Positions 35,044 to 43,661 of a stretch of DNA of 64,000 bases are shown in pieces. A program made the translations under genes and the position numbers. This DNA is from SIG603 sp964370635 (GTDB taxonomy: Bacteria > Bacillota > Clostridia > Oscillospirales > Acutalibacteraceae): the NCBI GenBank assembly GCA_964370635.1, contig CAYJJU010000003.1, positions 1 to 64,000 on the forward strand. Direction: 5' to 3'. The stretch's first letter is position 1; the number at the start of each line of letters is the position of its first letter. Below the pieces are notes generated by a model, which saw only the letters and a list, made by a program, of their open reading frames with translations, was not told where the DNA came from and ran no database searches.

Positions 35044-35760
35044 TCACCTCCTGACACCTAAGAGCGCCGATAGTGTTCCCGTGTCTTTAAGGCCGGGAAA
35101 CGCTTTCATTGCACGCAAAATTTTAATGCTCTCGTCCACTCTGTCTTGTCGGGGTTTTGAAAGCAGGGGTTTAAGTGCCAGTAAAAGTTTTGCGTTGGGG
35201 TCGTTTTGCATATTGATGTTTTGTCCCCTTATTGCAGGCGCATTTAAAATAGTGTTTAAGTTGTCTGTGTTTGTCTGGGTGTTGTTTTGCGAAATTGAAG
35301 AAAGCAGGGTGTTTAAAGAGTTCGTGTCAGAGTTACTATTTGCGCTTTGTGTAGGGGCACTTTGCCCACCCGTAAATCCCTGAAGCACCGAGCTTAAAAG
35401 CGCTGGGTTTTGTGCGGCAGCGCTTATGATTGATGAAAGTATTCCTCCGCCTCCGCCTCCACCTAAACCGCCAAGAAGCGAGCCCAAACCGCCTCCCGAG
35501 CCTCCTAGGGCGCCGGTCAGTGAATTTAAAATGGCAGGGTTTTGAGCCACTGTACCTAGAATTGACCCCAGTCCCCCACCTCCTCCACCGCCTAAAAGGG
35601 AGGATAGCCCGTCTAAGTTAATGTTAGGAGTGGCGCCGACAGATGGGTTTGCCGTAGCTGTGGCCGTGTTTAAATTCATGCCACTCATTATGTTTTTTAT
35701 CTGATCCATACTGTTAGGGTCTGATAATATTTCGTTTAGTTTAGCCGTTAAGTCGTCCAT
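35044..35760 (-). CDS. Gly-rich protein of unknown function, second gene of the set
   Basis: The 238-residue protein has an acidic N-terminal helix (MDDLTAKLNEILSDPNSM), a middle (about 52-125) dominated by Gly runs and repeated hydrophobic segments (LLGGGGGGGLGSIL..AQNPAILNSL), a Ser/Asn/Thr-rich linker and a basic helical end (LLLALKPLLSKPRQDRVDESIKIL). There is no signal peptide. The repeated AQNPA(I/L)L units suggest duplicated helical modules. I do not recognise the family. Confidence 0.75.
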   Translation of the reverse strand: MDDLTAKLNEILSDPNSMDQIKNIMSGMNLNTATATANPSVGATPNINLDGLSSLLGGGGGGGLGSILGTVAQNPAILNSLTGALGGSGGGLGSLLGGLGGGGGGGILSSIISAAAQNPALLSSVLQGFTGGQSAPTQSANSNSDTNSLNTLLSSISQNNTQTNTDNLNTILNAPAIRGQNINMQNDPNAKLLLALKPLLSKPRQDRVDESIKILRAMKAFPGLKDTGTLSALLGVRR

Positions 35761-35784
35761 GGCGCCCCCTCCTTAAAATTTGAG

Positions 35785-35842
35785 TTAAAGAGTCGGTAGT
35801 GAAGACGGAATTTTCGCAGGACTTCACCACAACTCTCGACAA
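35785..35842. repeat. Remnant of a heptamer-armed repeat
   Basis: TAGTGAAG, TTCGCAGGACTTCACC and AACTCTCGACAATT are fragments of the family seen at 6900 and elsewhere, reduced to one short hairpin between two genes of the same operon. Confidence 0.5.
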
Positions 35843-36079
35843 TTATTTTTGCTGTCCTAGAATATTTATGAGCTTTTGCGCTTGCGAGCCCGACAGTAAT
35901 TTTTGTGCGGCATTTGGGTCGGATAGAACTTTTTGAATTTTTTCTCCGTCTTTCGCATTTTGCAAAATACTTCCCATGTCGCCACTTTGTGCGGCTTTCA
36001 TAAGCTCCTCAGGCGTAGTGCCAAGCCTGCTTGCGGTAATTTTTAAAAGATTTTCAAGTTGGTTATTGTTCAAAGTCAT
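35843..36079 (-). CDS. Small helical protein, first gene of the uncharacterised set
   Basis: The 78-residue protein is predicted all-helical: a first helix pair (NNNQLENLLKITASRLGTTPEELMKAAQSGD) and a second (GEKIQKVLSDPNAAQKLLSGSQAQKLINILG). The phrase LSDPNAAQKLL echoes LSDPNSMDQI in the next gene, suggesting the two are related. AAGGG lies 5 bases before ATG at 36079. Function unknown. Confidence 0.7.
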   Translation of the reverse strand: MTLNNNQLENLLKITASRLGTTPEELMKAAQSGDMGSILQNAKDGEKIQKVLSDPNAAQKLLSGSQAQKLINILGQQK

Positions 36080-36155
36080 CAAATCCCTTATAATATATTT
36101 AGACCTTATTACATACTATGCAAGATGTGTTACTATTATGAAAAGAGGACAGACT

Positions 36156-36614
36156 ATGAGAGTGCTTATATTATCCGATAGCCACAGGAATAAATTGAAT
36201 GTCAAAAAAATTTTAGAAGAAGAAAAAAACTGCGAAGCCCTAATTTTTTGCGGCGACGGCGAAGAAGATATCCCAAACGGGCTTAATATGAAAGTGATTA
36301 AGGTAAGGGGCAACAACGACTGGCGCTCAAATTTGCCTGCCGTTGAAACTTTTTTTATCGGCGAAACAAAATTTATGGTGGCGCATGGGCATACATTTTT
36401 TGTAAAAAGAAGTTTAGACGACATTATTTTTACCGCAAAACAGGCAAAGGCGCAGGTTTTGTGCTTCGGACACACGCATATACAGTATAAAGGATACGAA
36501 GACGGACTACATATAGTAAACCCGGGTTCCTGCATGGCATACCTAGAGTATGCAGTAGTGGAGATTAAAGATAAATCTATACTAATAAGTTTACTAAATA
36601 TTAAAAAGAAATAG
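36156..36614 (+). CDS. YfcE/MJ0936-family metallophosphoesterase
   Basis: The 152-residue protein has the calcineurin-like metal-binding motifs in order: LSDSHRN (residue 7 on), FCGDGEE, VRGNNDW, VAHGH and GHTH. The small YfcE-type proteins are phosphodiesterases with unknown physiological substrates. ATG at 36156 is preferred because GAGG lies 7 bases upstream and the protein starts directly with the first beta strand. Confidence 0.9.
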   Translation: MRVLILSDSHRNKLNVKKILEEEKNCEALIFCGDGEEDIPNGLNMKVIKVRGNNDWRSNLPAVETFFIGETKFMVAHGHTFFVKRSLDDIIFTAKQAKAQVLCFGHTHIQYKGYEDGLHIVNPGSCMAYLEYAVVEIKDKSILISLLNIKKK

Positions 36615-36615
36615 T

Positions 36616-36644
36616 TTGACACAAGGCAAAAATTTTGGTATTTT
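36616..36644 (+). promoter_or_regulatory. Promoter of the phosphoglucomutase gene
   Basis: A perfect TTGACA (36616-36621) lies 17 bases from TATTTT (36639-36644), 34 bases before the start codon. Confidence 0.6.
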
Positions 36645-36677
36645 TAATATATATATAAATTAGAAAGGGTGGCAAGC

Positions 36678-38357
36678 ATGGAAAAATATACAAGATGGCT
36701 TTCTAGGGAGCTGGAAGACAAAGATTTATCTGAGGAATTATTGTCGGTAAAAGGCAATGACGAGGAAATTAATGACAGATTTTACAGGGATTTAGACTTT
36801 GGTACCGGAGGTATTAGAGGGGTAATAGGTGCCGGAACTAATAGAATTAATATTTACACCATAGGAAAGGCGACGCAGGGGCTTGCAAATTATCTAAACA
36901 GCACTAAAAAAGAGGGGAAAACTCCCAGTGTTTCCATAGCATATGACAGCAGAAACAAAGGCGAAATGTTTGCAAAAGAAGCGGCAAGGGTATTAGTTGC
37001 AAACAATATTTTAGTTTATTTATATAAAGAGTTAATGCCAACTCCTGCACTTTCGTTTGCAGTTAGGCATTTAAAAACAGATGCAGGAATTTGTGTCACG
37101 GCAAGCCACAACCCTGCTAAATATAGCGGCTACAAAGTATACGGAAGCGACGGCTGCCAAGCGACAGAGGAAATGGCAGATGCGGTCATGGGTGAAATTT
37201 CAACAACAGACATTTTTGACGATGTAAAAAGAGTGGATTTTGAAAAAGCGCTTAACGATAAAATGGTTGCATATATAGACGAAGACACCATATCTGCTTT
37301 CTTAAATGCGGTTTATAATGAGCGTGTACTAGACACAAACTGTGACAATTTAAGCGTGGTATTTACACCACTTAACGGAAGCGGAAGACGCTGTGTTCTT
37401 TCTATTTTAGATAAAATCGGCGTAAAAGACATAAGCATGGTAAAAGAGCAAGAAATGCCCGACGGCAATTTTCCTACCTGCCCTTATCCAAATCCTGAGT
37501 TTAAAGAGGCGCTTCAAAAAGGCTTAGACCTTTGTGACACAGTAAAACCCGACCTGCTTTTAGCAACAGACCCAGACTGCGACCGTGTGGGCATTGCCGT
37601 AAAACAAGGCGATGAATTTAAGCTCATGACAGGCAATGAAGTGGGAATACTTTTACTTGACTTTATTGCAAAAAATAAAAAGGTAGGCAAGCGCCGTGTT
37701 GCGGTCACAACAGTTGTTTCAACAGACATGGTAGACTGCATAGCAAAAGATTATAACATAGAGTTTAGACGAGTGTTAACAGGCTTTAAATACATAGGCG
37801 ACATAATAGCAGAGCTTGAAAACGAAGGTCAAGAAGACGCATATGTATTTGGTTTTGAAGAGAGCTATGGCTATCTATCAGGCACTTATGTAAGAGATAA
37901 AGATGCAGTAAACGGCTCTATGCTAATTTGCGAAATGGCATCACACTACAAAGCACAGGGCAAAACACTAATAGATGTTATGACAGAACTTTATGAAAAA
38001 TACGGATATTATAAAAACGATTTACTAAACTTTACCTTTGAAGGCGAAGACGGCATGAACAAAATGGCTGGGATCATGACAGATTTAAGAGATAATACCC
38101 CAAAAGAAATTGCAGGCTACAAAGTAGTTGGAAACAGCGACTATCTTCTATCTGTAAAAACCGAAGGCGATGTAAAAGAAGAAATTAAACTACCAAAATC
38201 AAACGTTATGGAATTAAGGCTTGAAAACGGTGCAAAATACATAGTGCGCCCATCAGGAACAGAGCCAAAAATTAAAGTTTATCTTTCGGTAAAAGGAAAG
38301 ACAAGCCAAGAAAGCAGTGAAATAGTAGAGAAACTAAAGGCGGCAAAAGTTTTTTAA
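36678..38357 (+). CDS. Alpha-phosphoglucomutase / phosphomannomutase family
   Basis: The 559-residue enzyme interconverts glucose-1- and glucose-6-phosphate (or mannose phosphates). The phosphoserine loop is TASHNPAKYSGYK, the metal loop DPDCDRVG, the sugar loop GFEESYGYL and the phosphate-binding loop RPSGTEPKIK. Its length fits the PgcA-type enzymes of Firmicutes. ATG at 36678 is chosen because AAAGGG lies 8 bases upstream, over an in-frame GTG at 36669. Its last codons lie in a 23-base repeat that flanks the element downstream. Confidence 0.93.
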   Translation: MEKYTRWLSRELEDKDLSEELLSVKGNDEEINDRFYRDLDFGTGGIRGVIGAGTNRINIYTIGKATQGLANYLNSTKKEGKTPSVSIAYDSRNKGEMFAKEAARVLVANNILVYLYKELMPTPALSFAVRHLKTDAGICVTASHNPAKYSGYKVYGSDGCQATEEMADAVMGEISTTDIFDDVKRVDFEKALNDKMVAYIDEDTISAFLNAVYNERVLDTNCDNLSVVFTPLNGSGRRCVLSILDKIGVKDISMVKEQEMPDGNFPTCPYPNPEFKEALQKGLDLCDTVKPDLLLATDPDCDRVGIAVKQGDEFKLMTGNEVGILLLDFIAKNKKVGKRRVAVTTVVSTDMVDCIAKDYNIEFRRVLTGFKYIGDIIAELENEGQEDAYVFGFEESYGYLSGTYVRDKDAVNGSMLICEMASHYKAQGKTLIDVMTELYEKYGYYKNDLLNFTFEGEDGMNKMAGIMTDLRDNTPKEIAGYKVVGNSDYLLSVKTEGDVKEEIKLPKSNVMELRLENGAKYIVRPSGTEPKIKVYLSVKGKTSQESSEIVEKLKAAKVF

Positions 38358-38370
38358 TTCTTAAAAACTC
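38348..38370. repeat. 23-bp palindromic direct repeat, left copy
   Basis: Identical to 38567-38589. It contains complementary AGTTTTT/AAAAACT arms (terminator-like) and covers the phosphoglucomutase stop codon. Confidence 0.9.
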
Positions 38371-38566
38371 AGACTGCCCTAAAACCCGCAAACGCAAAAA
38401 ATCTGCCGATAGCAGATTTTTTGCTTCCTGCGTCACAAATACCCTAAAATTTCCCTCATATACCTCTGTATTACTCGGTCATTTTAGCGTATTTGTTCCT
38501 TGTCTTGCAGATTTTTTGACAGTCCGACAGCGTGTGCAAAAAAAGTGGGACTTTTTTGACACGCTG
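38370..38566. repeat. Structured ~200-bp interspersed element, copy 1
   Basis: It matches 61621-61820 over its whole length, apart from an internal hairpin. The order is CAGACTG end, AAACCCGCAA, a perfect 13-bp hairpin (38394-38424), TGCTTCCTGCGTCACAAA, ATTACTCGGTCATTT, TTGTTCCTTGTCTTGCAGAT, then a long end hairpin CAGCGTGT...ACACGCTG with inner AAAAAAGT/ACTTTTTT. The outermost bases form a weak inverted pair (CAGACTG.C / GACACGCTG). There is no coding capacity. Confidence 0.85.
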
Positions 38567-38589
38567 AGTTTTTTAATTCTTAAAAACTC
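38567..38589. repeat. 23-bp palindromic direct repeat, right copy
   Basis: An exact second copy of 38348-38370, directly after the element. The pair brackets the element like a long target duplication. Confidence 0.9.
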
Positions 38590-38618
38590 TTTACATTCAG
38601 TTGGTTTTATGTTATTAT
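38590..38618 (+). promoter_or_regulatory. rpsO promoter
   Basis: TTTACA (38590-38595) and TATTAT (38613-38618) are separated by 17 bases. It starts one base after the flanking repeat of the upstream element. Confidence 0.65.
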
Positions 38619-38623
38619 CTTTA

Positions 38624-38715
38624 GGCGACCTTAGTCACGGATATAGGACTTCACCACCCATACCTGAGGCTATGGCGAAATTATATTGCGGAAAACGCAG
38701 AAAAGGTGGATTATT
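38624..38715 (+). promoter_or_regulatory. Structured rpsO leader
   Basis: The roughly 90-base leader can form CCATA/TATGG around CCTGAGGC (38658-38675) and a small GCG-GAAAA-CGC hairpin just before the ribosome binding site. Bacterial rpsO leaders often carry S15-binding autoregulatory structures of varied shape; this one is a candidate, not a recognised class. Confidence 0.4.
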
Positions 38716-38979
38716 ATGCTAAAAACAGAAAAAACAGAAATCATGAAAAAATATGCAAGACACGAGGGTGACACAGGTTCTCCTGAGGTACAAATCGCAG
38801 TTTTGACAAAAAGAATCAATGATTTAACAGAGCACCTACGTGCAAACAAAAAGGATCACCACTCACGCCGTGGACTACTTAAAATGGTAGGACAAAGAAG
38901 AAGCCTTCTTAACTACCTAACTAAAATTGATATCACAAGATATCGTTCACTAATCGCAGAGCTTGGTATCCGTAAATAA
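38716..38979 (+). CDS. rpsO: 30S ribosomal protein S15
   Basis: S15 is a primary 16S rRNA-binding protein of the small subunit. The 87-residue protein has the signature HEGDTGSPEVQIAVLTKRI, DHHSRRGLLKMVGQRR and RSLIAELGIRK. The ATG at 38716 after AAGGTGGA matches the family start; an in-frame upstream ATG at 38686 would add ten atypical residues. Confidence 0.98.
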   Translation: MLKTEKTEIMKKYARHEGDTGSPEVQIAVLTKRINDLTEHLRANKKDHHSRRGLLKMVGQRRSLLNYLTKIDITRYRSLIAELGIRK

Positions 38980-38987
38980 GACAAAAA

Positions 38988-39046
38988 AATTGCCGACCGC
39001 CCGAAAGTTAGAGTCAAATCTAACTGCTGGGGGTCGGTATTTTTAT
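38988..39046 (+). terminator. rpsO terminator
   Basis: A TGCCGACC/GGTCGGTA outer stem with an inner AGTTAGA/TCTAACT stem is followed by a T-run, 9 bases after the stop. Confidence 0.9.
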
Positions 39047-39071
39047 GCAAAAAAATAAATATTAATTTTAC

Positions 39072-39101
39072 TTGCTATTAGCACTAATAATTTGGTATAA
39101 T
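39072..39101 (+). promoter_or_regulatory. Promoter of the GAF/PAS-GGDEF gene
   Basis: TTGCTA (39072-39077) and TATAAT (39096-39101) are separated by 18 bases. Confidence 0.55.
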
Positions 39102-39152
39102 ATTATATAAAATTATTTAAATTTTAGTCAAATGGGGAAGTGGAGTGGCAAT

Positions 39153-40586
39153 ATGGAAAACAATCAGGAAAACTTTTTCCAAAAAATGATAGAAAAGCTC
39201 AGCATACTTAATGAAGATATGTCCAAAAGTGATTTTTTAGAGGAGATTTGTCGCTTTTTTGATATTTCCCATGCATTTATATACGAGTATGACGGCAGGG
39301 GCAAATTTGCAAGAAAGGAATTTTTTGCAAAGGTGCAAAGTGGTTTGCTTTCAAGAAAGTTTGATATTAAAAACCTACTGGGGCTTGAAGACTTCAGCAC
39401 ACTTTGTACGCAAAAAGTAATACTCTGCACAGGCTTTGAAGAAAAAAGTGAATTTAAGCAAAAGCTTTTAGATATTTTCGGGCTTGGCACGCTCGTGTTT
39501 ATCCCAATACTAAATCAGCGCTTTGAACTTGTAGGCTTTGTAGGGCTAGGGGACAGAAGAAAGCAGTCAAGGCATGCTAAGGCGGAAATAGACAAGGCCT
39601 GCTCGCTGCTTACCTTGCTTTCCAATATGGTAAAGCTTGAAATGTTCAAGAAAAACATTGAAAACGCCGAGGCGACCCTTTCAAATGTGCTTGACCATGT
39701 TGGAATAGACATTTATGTAAATGATTACTACACATATGACGTGTTGTATGCAAATAAATCCATGGCAGAGCCTTATGGCGGAGTGGAAAATATGCTGGGT
39801 AAAAAATGCTGGGAAGCAATTTATGTGGACAAGGAGGCGCCTTGCGATTTTTGCCCACAGCCGAAACTTTTAGACGAAAACGGAAATTTAAACAAAACTT
39901 ATCAGTGGGATTATCAAAGACAGATAGACAAAGAGTGGTTTAGGGTCTTGAGCTCGTCTTTCCCGTGGACAGATGGCAGGATTGCCCACTTGATAGCAAG
40001 TGTCAATATTACCGAGAGCAAAAGGTCACAACTGCTCATAGAAAAACTAGCGCTGTTTGACTATCTTACAGGGCTTCCAAACAGGCGTGCAATGCACGAC
40101 GATGTGCAGGCGTTTATAGCGGACTCTCAAAAATTTGGAAAGAGTTGGTACATGCTGTTTTGTGATTTGGACGGCTTTAAAAACATAAACGACACGCTAG
40201 GTCACGAGGCAGGAGATGTACTGCTAAAAGGCATAGCAAAAGACCTATCAGACATTTGTAGCGATGAACTTAGAGCTTACAGACAAGGCGGCGACGAATT
40301 TGTCGTGCTTTTAAAAGAGCAAGACTCTAAAGAGAGTATTAAAAAAATAATTAATAAGCTGTTTGAAATTTTTAGAAAAACATATGACTACGAAGGCGCA
40401 CAAATGAGCTGTGGTTGCAGCATAGGCATAGCAAATTATCCTAAAGATGCAAGCACATCAAAAGAAATTTTCCATCTTGCAGACACGGCAATGTATCGTG
40501 TCAAAAAAGAGGGAAGGGGCACTGCTCGTTTTTGTAAGGACGGAGACTTCCTTGAAATGGACGAATATTTTAATGAAAATAAATAA
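39153..40586 (+). CDS. Soluble diguanylate cyclase (GAF-like, PAS, GGDEF)
   Basis: The 477-residue protein has a GAF-like N-terminal half (about 5-165), a PAS domain (about 180-300) with a Cys-rich segment (KKCW...APCDFCPQP) that might bind metal or sense redox, and a C-terminal GGDEF domain with an intact GGDEF motif (RQGGDEFVVLL). No membrane segment is present, so it senses a cytoplasmic signal. It should make c-di-GMP. ATG at 39153 is chosen because GGAG lies 7 bases upstream. Only 16 bases separate it from the FucI-like gene, so the two may be co-transcribed. Confidence 0.9.
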   Translation: MENNQENFFQKMIEKLSILNEDMSKSDFLEEICRFFDISHAFIYEYDGRGKFARKEFFAKVQSGLLSRKFDIKNLLGLEDFSTLCTQKVILCTGFEEKSEFKQKLLDIFGLGTLVFIPILNQRFELVGFVGLGDRRKQSRHAKAEIDKACSLLTLLSNMVKLEMFKKNIENAEATLSNVLDHVGIDIYVNDYYTYDVLYANKSMAEPYGGVENMLGKKCWEAIYVDKEAPCDFCPQPKLLDENGNLNKTYQWDYQRQIDKEWFRVLSSSFPWTDGRIAHLIASVNITESKRSQLLIEKLALFDYLTGLPNRRAMHDDVQAFIADSQKFGKSWYMLFCDLDGFKNINDTLGHEAGDVLLKGIAKDLSDICSDELRAYRQGGDEFVVLLKEQDSKESIKKIINKLFEIFRKTYDYEGAQMSCGCSIGIANYPKDASTSKEIFHLADTAMYRVKKEGRGTARFCKDGDFLEMDEYFNENK

Positions 40587-40602
40587 AATACAGGAGGACG
40601 AT

Positions 40603-42087
40603 ATGAGTAATATTCCAAAAATTAAAATCGGAGTAGTTGCGGTATCTCGTGACTGCTTCCCCGAAAGCCTTTCGGTAAACAGGCGAAAAGCGGTAATAGA
40701 GGCGTATTCAAAAAAGTATAATAATGTGGATTTATACGAATGTCCAATATGCATAGTCGAAAGCGAAATACATATGGTAGAGGCGCTAAAAGACATTCAA
40801 AATGCAGGCTGTGACGCCTTGGTGGTATACCTTGGAAACTTCGGCCCTGAAATTGCAGAGACCTTACTTGCAAAACATTTTGACGGCCCATGTATGTTTG
40901 TTGCCGCCGCAGAAGAAAGTGGTGACAACTTGATAAACGGCAGGGGAGATGCCTATTGTGGCATGTTAAACGCAAGTTATAACCTAAAACTTAGGAATGT
41001 TAAGGCGTATATTCCCGAATACCCCGTGGGCGATGCCGAAGACTGCGCCGACATGATACACGAATTTGTGCCGATAGCAAGGGCGTTAGTTGGCGTGTCA
41101 AAACTAAAAATAATAACTTTTGGCCCAAGGCCTTTAAACTTCCTTGCATGTAATGCGCCAATAAAACAGCTTTATAATTTAGGTGTTGAGGTCGAGGAAA
41201 ATTCGGAGCTTGATTTATTCGCATCTTTTAACGAGCACGAGGGCGACCCCAGAATACCAGAAGTCGTAAAAGACATGGAAAACGAGCTTGGAGGGGGCAA
41301 TTTAAAGCCAGAAATTCTGCCAAAACTTGCACAGTACGAGCTCACACTGCTTGACTGGGTGGAAAATCATAAGGGATACAGAGAGTATGTTGCGATTGCA
41401 GGAAAATGCTGGCCGGCATTTCAAACTCAGTTTGGATTTGTGCCCTGCTATGTAAACAGCCGTCTTACCGGAAAAGGCATACCCGTTTCGTGCGAGGTCG
41501 ACATTTACGGAGCACTTAGCGAGTTTATCGGCTCTTGTATAAGTCTTGACGACGTCACCTTGCTAGACATCAATAACACCGTACCAAAAGACATGTTTGA
41601 AAGCGATATTTTAGGAAAATTTGATTATACAAATAAAGATGTGTTCATGGGCTTCCACTGCGGAAACACCACATCAAAAAAACTTTCAAGCTGTGCTATG
41701 AAGCATCAGCTCATCATGGCAAGGGCCTTGCCCGAAGAAGTGACACAAGGAACGCTAGAGGGCGACATAGCGCCGTCGAACATCACATTTTACCGCCTGC
41801 AAAGCACGGCAGACAATATTTTGCGTGCCTACATAGCGCATGGCGAAGTCTTGCCGGTGTCTACACGCTCTTTTGGAGCCGTTGGCGTCTTTGCAATACC
41901 TGAAATGGGACGTTTTTATAGGCATGTGCTGGTAGAAAAAAATTATCCCCACCACGGAGCGGTAGCGTTCGGACATTATGGCAAAACCTTGTTTGAAGTG
42001 TTCAAATACCTCGGCGTAGAGCATGAGGAAATAGGCTTTAATCAGCCAAAAGGAATGCTGTATAAATCGGAAAATCCATTTAACTGA
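40603..42087 (+). CDS. L-fucose isomerase-like sugar isomerase
   Basis: The 494-residue protein belongs to the FucI/AraA-like isomerase fold: ALVVYLGNFGPEIAE near 70, VGVSKLKIITFGPRPLNF near 165, a central substrate region (CWPAFQTQFGFVPCYVNSRL) and a C-terminal domain with metal-ligand-type residues (GFHCGNTTSK, HGAVAFGHYGK). It is followed after 23 bases by a xylulokinase gene, and no xylA is present, so it may isomerise a pentose to xylulose or ribulose. The substrate is inferred from context. The start follows AGGAGG. Confidence 0.8.
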   Translation: MSNIPKIKIGVVAVSRDCFPESLSVNRRKAVIEAYSKKYNNVDLYECPICIVESEIHMVEALKDIQNAGCDALVVYLGNFGPEIAETLLAKHFDGPCMFVAAAEESGDNLINGRGDAYCGMLNASYNLKLRNVKAYIPEYPVGDAEDCADMIHEFVPIARALVGVSKLKIITFGPRPLNFLACNAPIKQLYNLGVEVEENSELDLFASFNEHEGDPRIPEVVKDMENELGGGNLKPEILPKLAQYELTLLDWVENHKGYREYVAIAGKCWPAFQTQFGFVPCYVNSRLTGKGIPVSCEVDIYGALSEFIGSCISLDDVTLLDINNTVPKDMFESDILGKFDYTNKDVFMGFHCGNTTSKKLSSCAMKHQLIMARALPEEVTQGTLEGDIAPSNITFYRLQSTADNILRAYIAHGEVLPVSTRSFGAVGVFAIPEMGRFYRHVLVEKNYPHHGAVAFGHYGKTLFEVFKYLGVEHEEIGFNQPKGMLYKSENPFN

Positions 42088-42110
42088 GAATGGAAAATTA
42101 AGGAGCTACT

Positions 42111-43595
42111 ATGAAATATTTACTTGGAATAGACCTTGGTACCTCTGGCACTAAGACCGTGCTTTTTGATGAAAAGGGCGCAAAAATTAAAAGTGCTACC
42201 GTGGAGTATGAATTAATTCAGCCTAAAAACGGCTGGGCAGAGCAAAGGCCGTCAGACTGGTGGGATGCCACGGTAAAAACCATTAAAGAAGTAAGCGAAA
42301 ATGTCGACAAAGAAAAAATTGTGGGCATTGGAATTTCAGGGCAAATGCATGGACTTGTCATGCTGGATAAAGACGGAAATGTGCTTAGAAACTCCATTAT
42401 TTGGTGCGACGGAAGAACGGGCAAGCAGTGTGATGAAATCACAAAAAAAGTCGGAAAAGAGCGCCTTATAGAAATTTCGGCAAACCCGGCACTTACAGGC
42501 TTTACGGCAGGCAAAATTTTGTGGGTAAGAGATAACGAGCCCGAAATTTATGAAAAATGCCATAAAATACTGCTTCCAAAAGACTATGTGAGATATATGC
42601 TTACAAATAAATTTGGCCAAGATGCGTCCGACGCCTCGGGTACAAATTTGTTCGATGTAAAAAACAGGTGTTGGTCTAAAGAAATTTTAGAAAAACTGGA
42701 AATTGATGAAAATCTACTTCCCGAGTGTAAGGAATCCGTCGACATAGCAGGAAATTTAACGGAAGAAGCCGCCGCAATTACAGGGCTTTCAGAAAACACC
42801 ATAGTCTGTTTTGGCGCAGGCGACAATGCCTCTGCCGCAATAGGGACGGGCGTTGTAAGCAAGGGAAAGGCGTTTACGACCATAGGCACCTCGGGCGTGA
42901 TTTTTGCCCACAGCGAAGAGCCACAAATTGATAAAATGGGCAGGGTGCACACATTTTGCTCCGCAGTGCCAAACAAATACACGGTGATGAGCTGCACGCT
43001 GGCCGCCGGAATGTCGCTTAAATGGTTTAGGGATAATCTGTGCGAAGACGGCTACGACAAAATTAACGAAGAGGTAGAAAAAATAGAGATAGGCGCCGAA
43101 AAACTCCTGTATCTTCCATACTTAATGGGAGAGAGAAGCCCTATTTTAGACGAAAAATCCAGAGGACTGTTCTTCGGCCTTTCGGGAGTTCATACAAAGT
43201 ATCACATGGCAAGAGCGGTGATGGAGGGCGTGATGTACTCGCAAAAATCCTGCCTTGATGTGATAAACGAAATGGGAGTATTCCCAAAAGAAATGTATGC
43301 CTGTGGAGGCGGTGCAAAGTCAAAATTATGGCGTCAAATGATGGCTGATTTATACTTAAACGAGGTTTTAATCGTAGAAAACGAGGAAGGCCCTGCACTT
43401 GGGGTAGCAATTTTGGCCGCGGTGGCAAGTAAGATTTATGAAAGTATAGAAAGTGCCGTAAATGTAATGGTAAAAACCAAAGAAAGCCTAAGTCCCATGG
43501 CAGAAAATAATAAGAAGTATCAAAAATACTACACGATATATAAAAAACTCTACCCTAATTTAAAAGAGAATTTTAAGGAGCTTTTTGAGCTGTAG
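42111..43595 (+). CDS. xylB: Xylulokinase
   Basis: Xylulokinase phosphorylates D-xylulose for the pentose phosphate pathway. The 494-residue FGGY-family kinase has DLGTSGTKTVLFDEKG, the xylulokinase-typical GISGQMHGLV, GAGDNASAAIGTG, TTIGTSGV and the C-terminal CGGGAKSKLWRQMMAD. It pairs with the upstream isomerase gene. Confidence 0.93.
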   Translation: MKYLLGIDLGTSGTKTVLFDEKGAKIKSATVEYELIQPKNGWAEQRPSDWWDATVKTIKEVSENVDKEKIVGIGISGQMHGLVMLDKDGNVLRNSIIWCDGRTGKQCDEITKKVGKERLIEISANPALTGFTAGKILWVRDNEPEIYEKCHKILLPKDYVRYMLTNKFGQDASDASGTNLFDVKNRCWSKEILEKLEIDENLLPECKESVDIAGNLTEEAAAITGLSENTIVCFGAGDNASAAIGTGVVSKGKAFTTIGTSGVIFAHSEEPQIDKMGRVHTFCSAVPNKYTVMSCTLAAGMSLKWFRDNLCEDGYDKINEEVEKIEIGAEKLLYLPYLMGERSPILDEKSRGLFFGLSGVHTKYHMARAVMEGVMYSQKSCLDVINEMGVFPKEMYACGGGAKSKLWRQMMADLYLNEVLIVENEEGPALGVAILAAVASKIYESIESAVNVMVKTKESLSPMAENNKKYQKYYTIYKKLYPNLKENFKELFEL

Positions 43596-43614
43596 GTAAA
43601 AAGTAATTTATGCC

Positions 43615-43643
43615 TTGCATTTTATTAGATAGTATGATATAAT
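43615..43643 (+). promoter_or_regulatory. gltB promoter
   Basis: TTGCAT (43615-43620) and a perfect TATAAT (43638-43643) are separated by 17 bases. Transcription would start near 43650, just before the hexaloop hairpin. Confidence 0.7.
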
Positions 43644-43661
43644 CAAGCAAATTAATATTTA

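Noticed and set aside
35976..36155. N-terminal extension of the metallophosphoesterase
   Set aside because: It overlaps the upstream gene on the other strand, has no family match, and the good ribosome binding site points to 36156.
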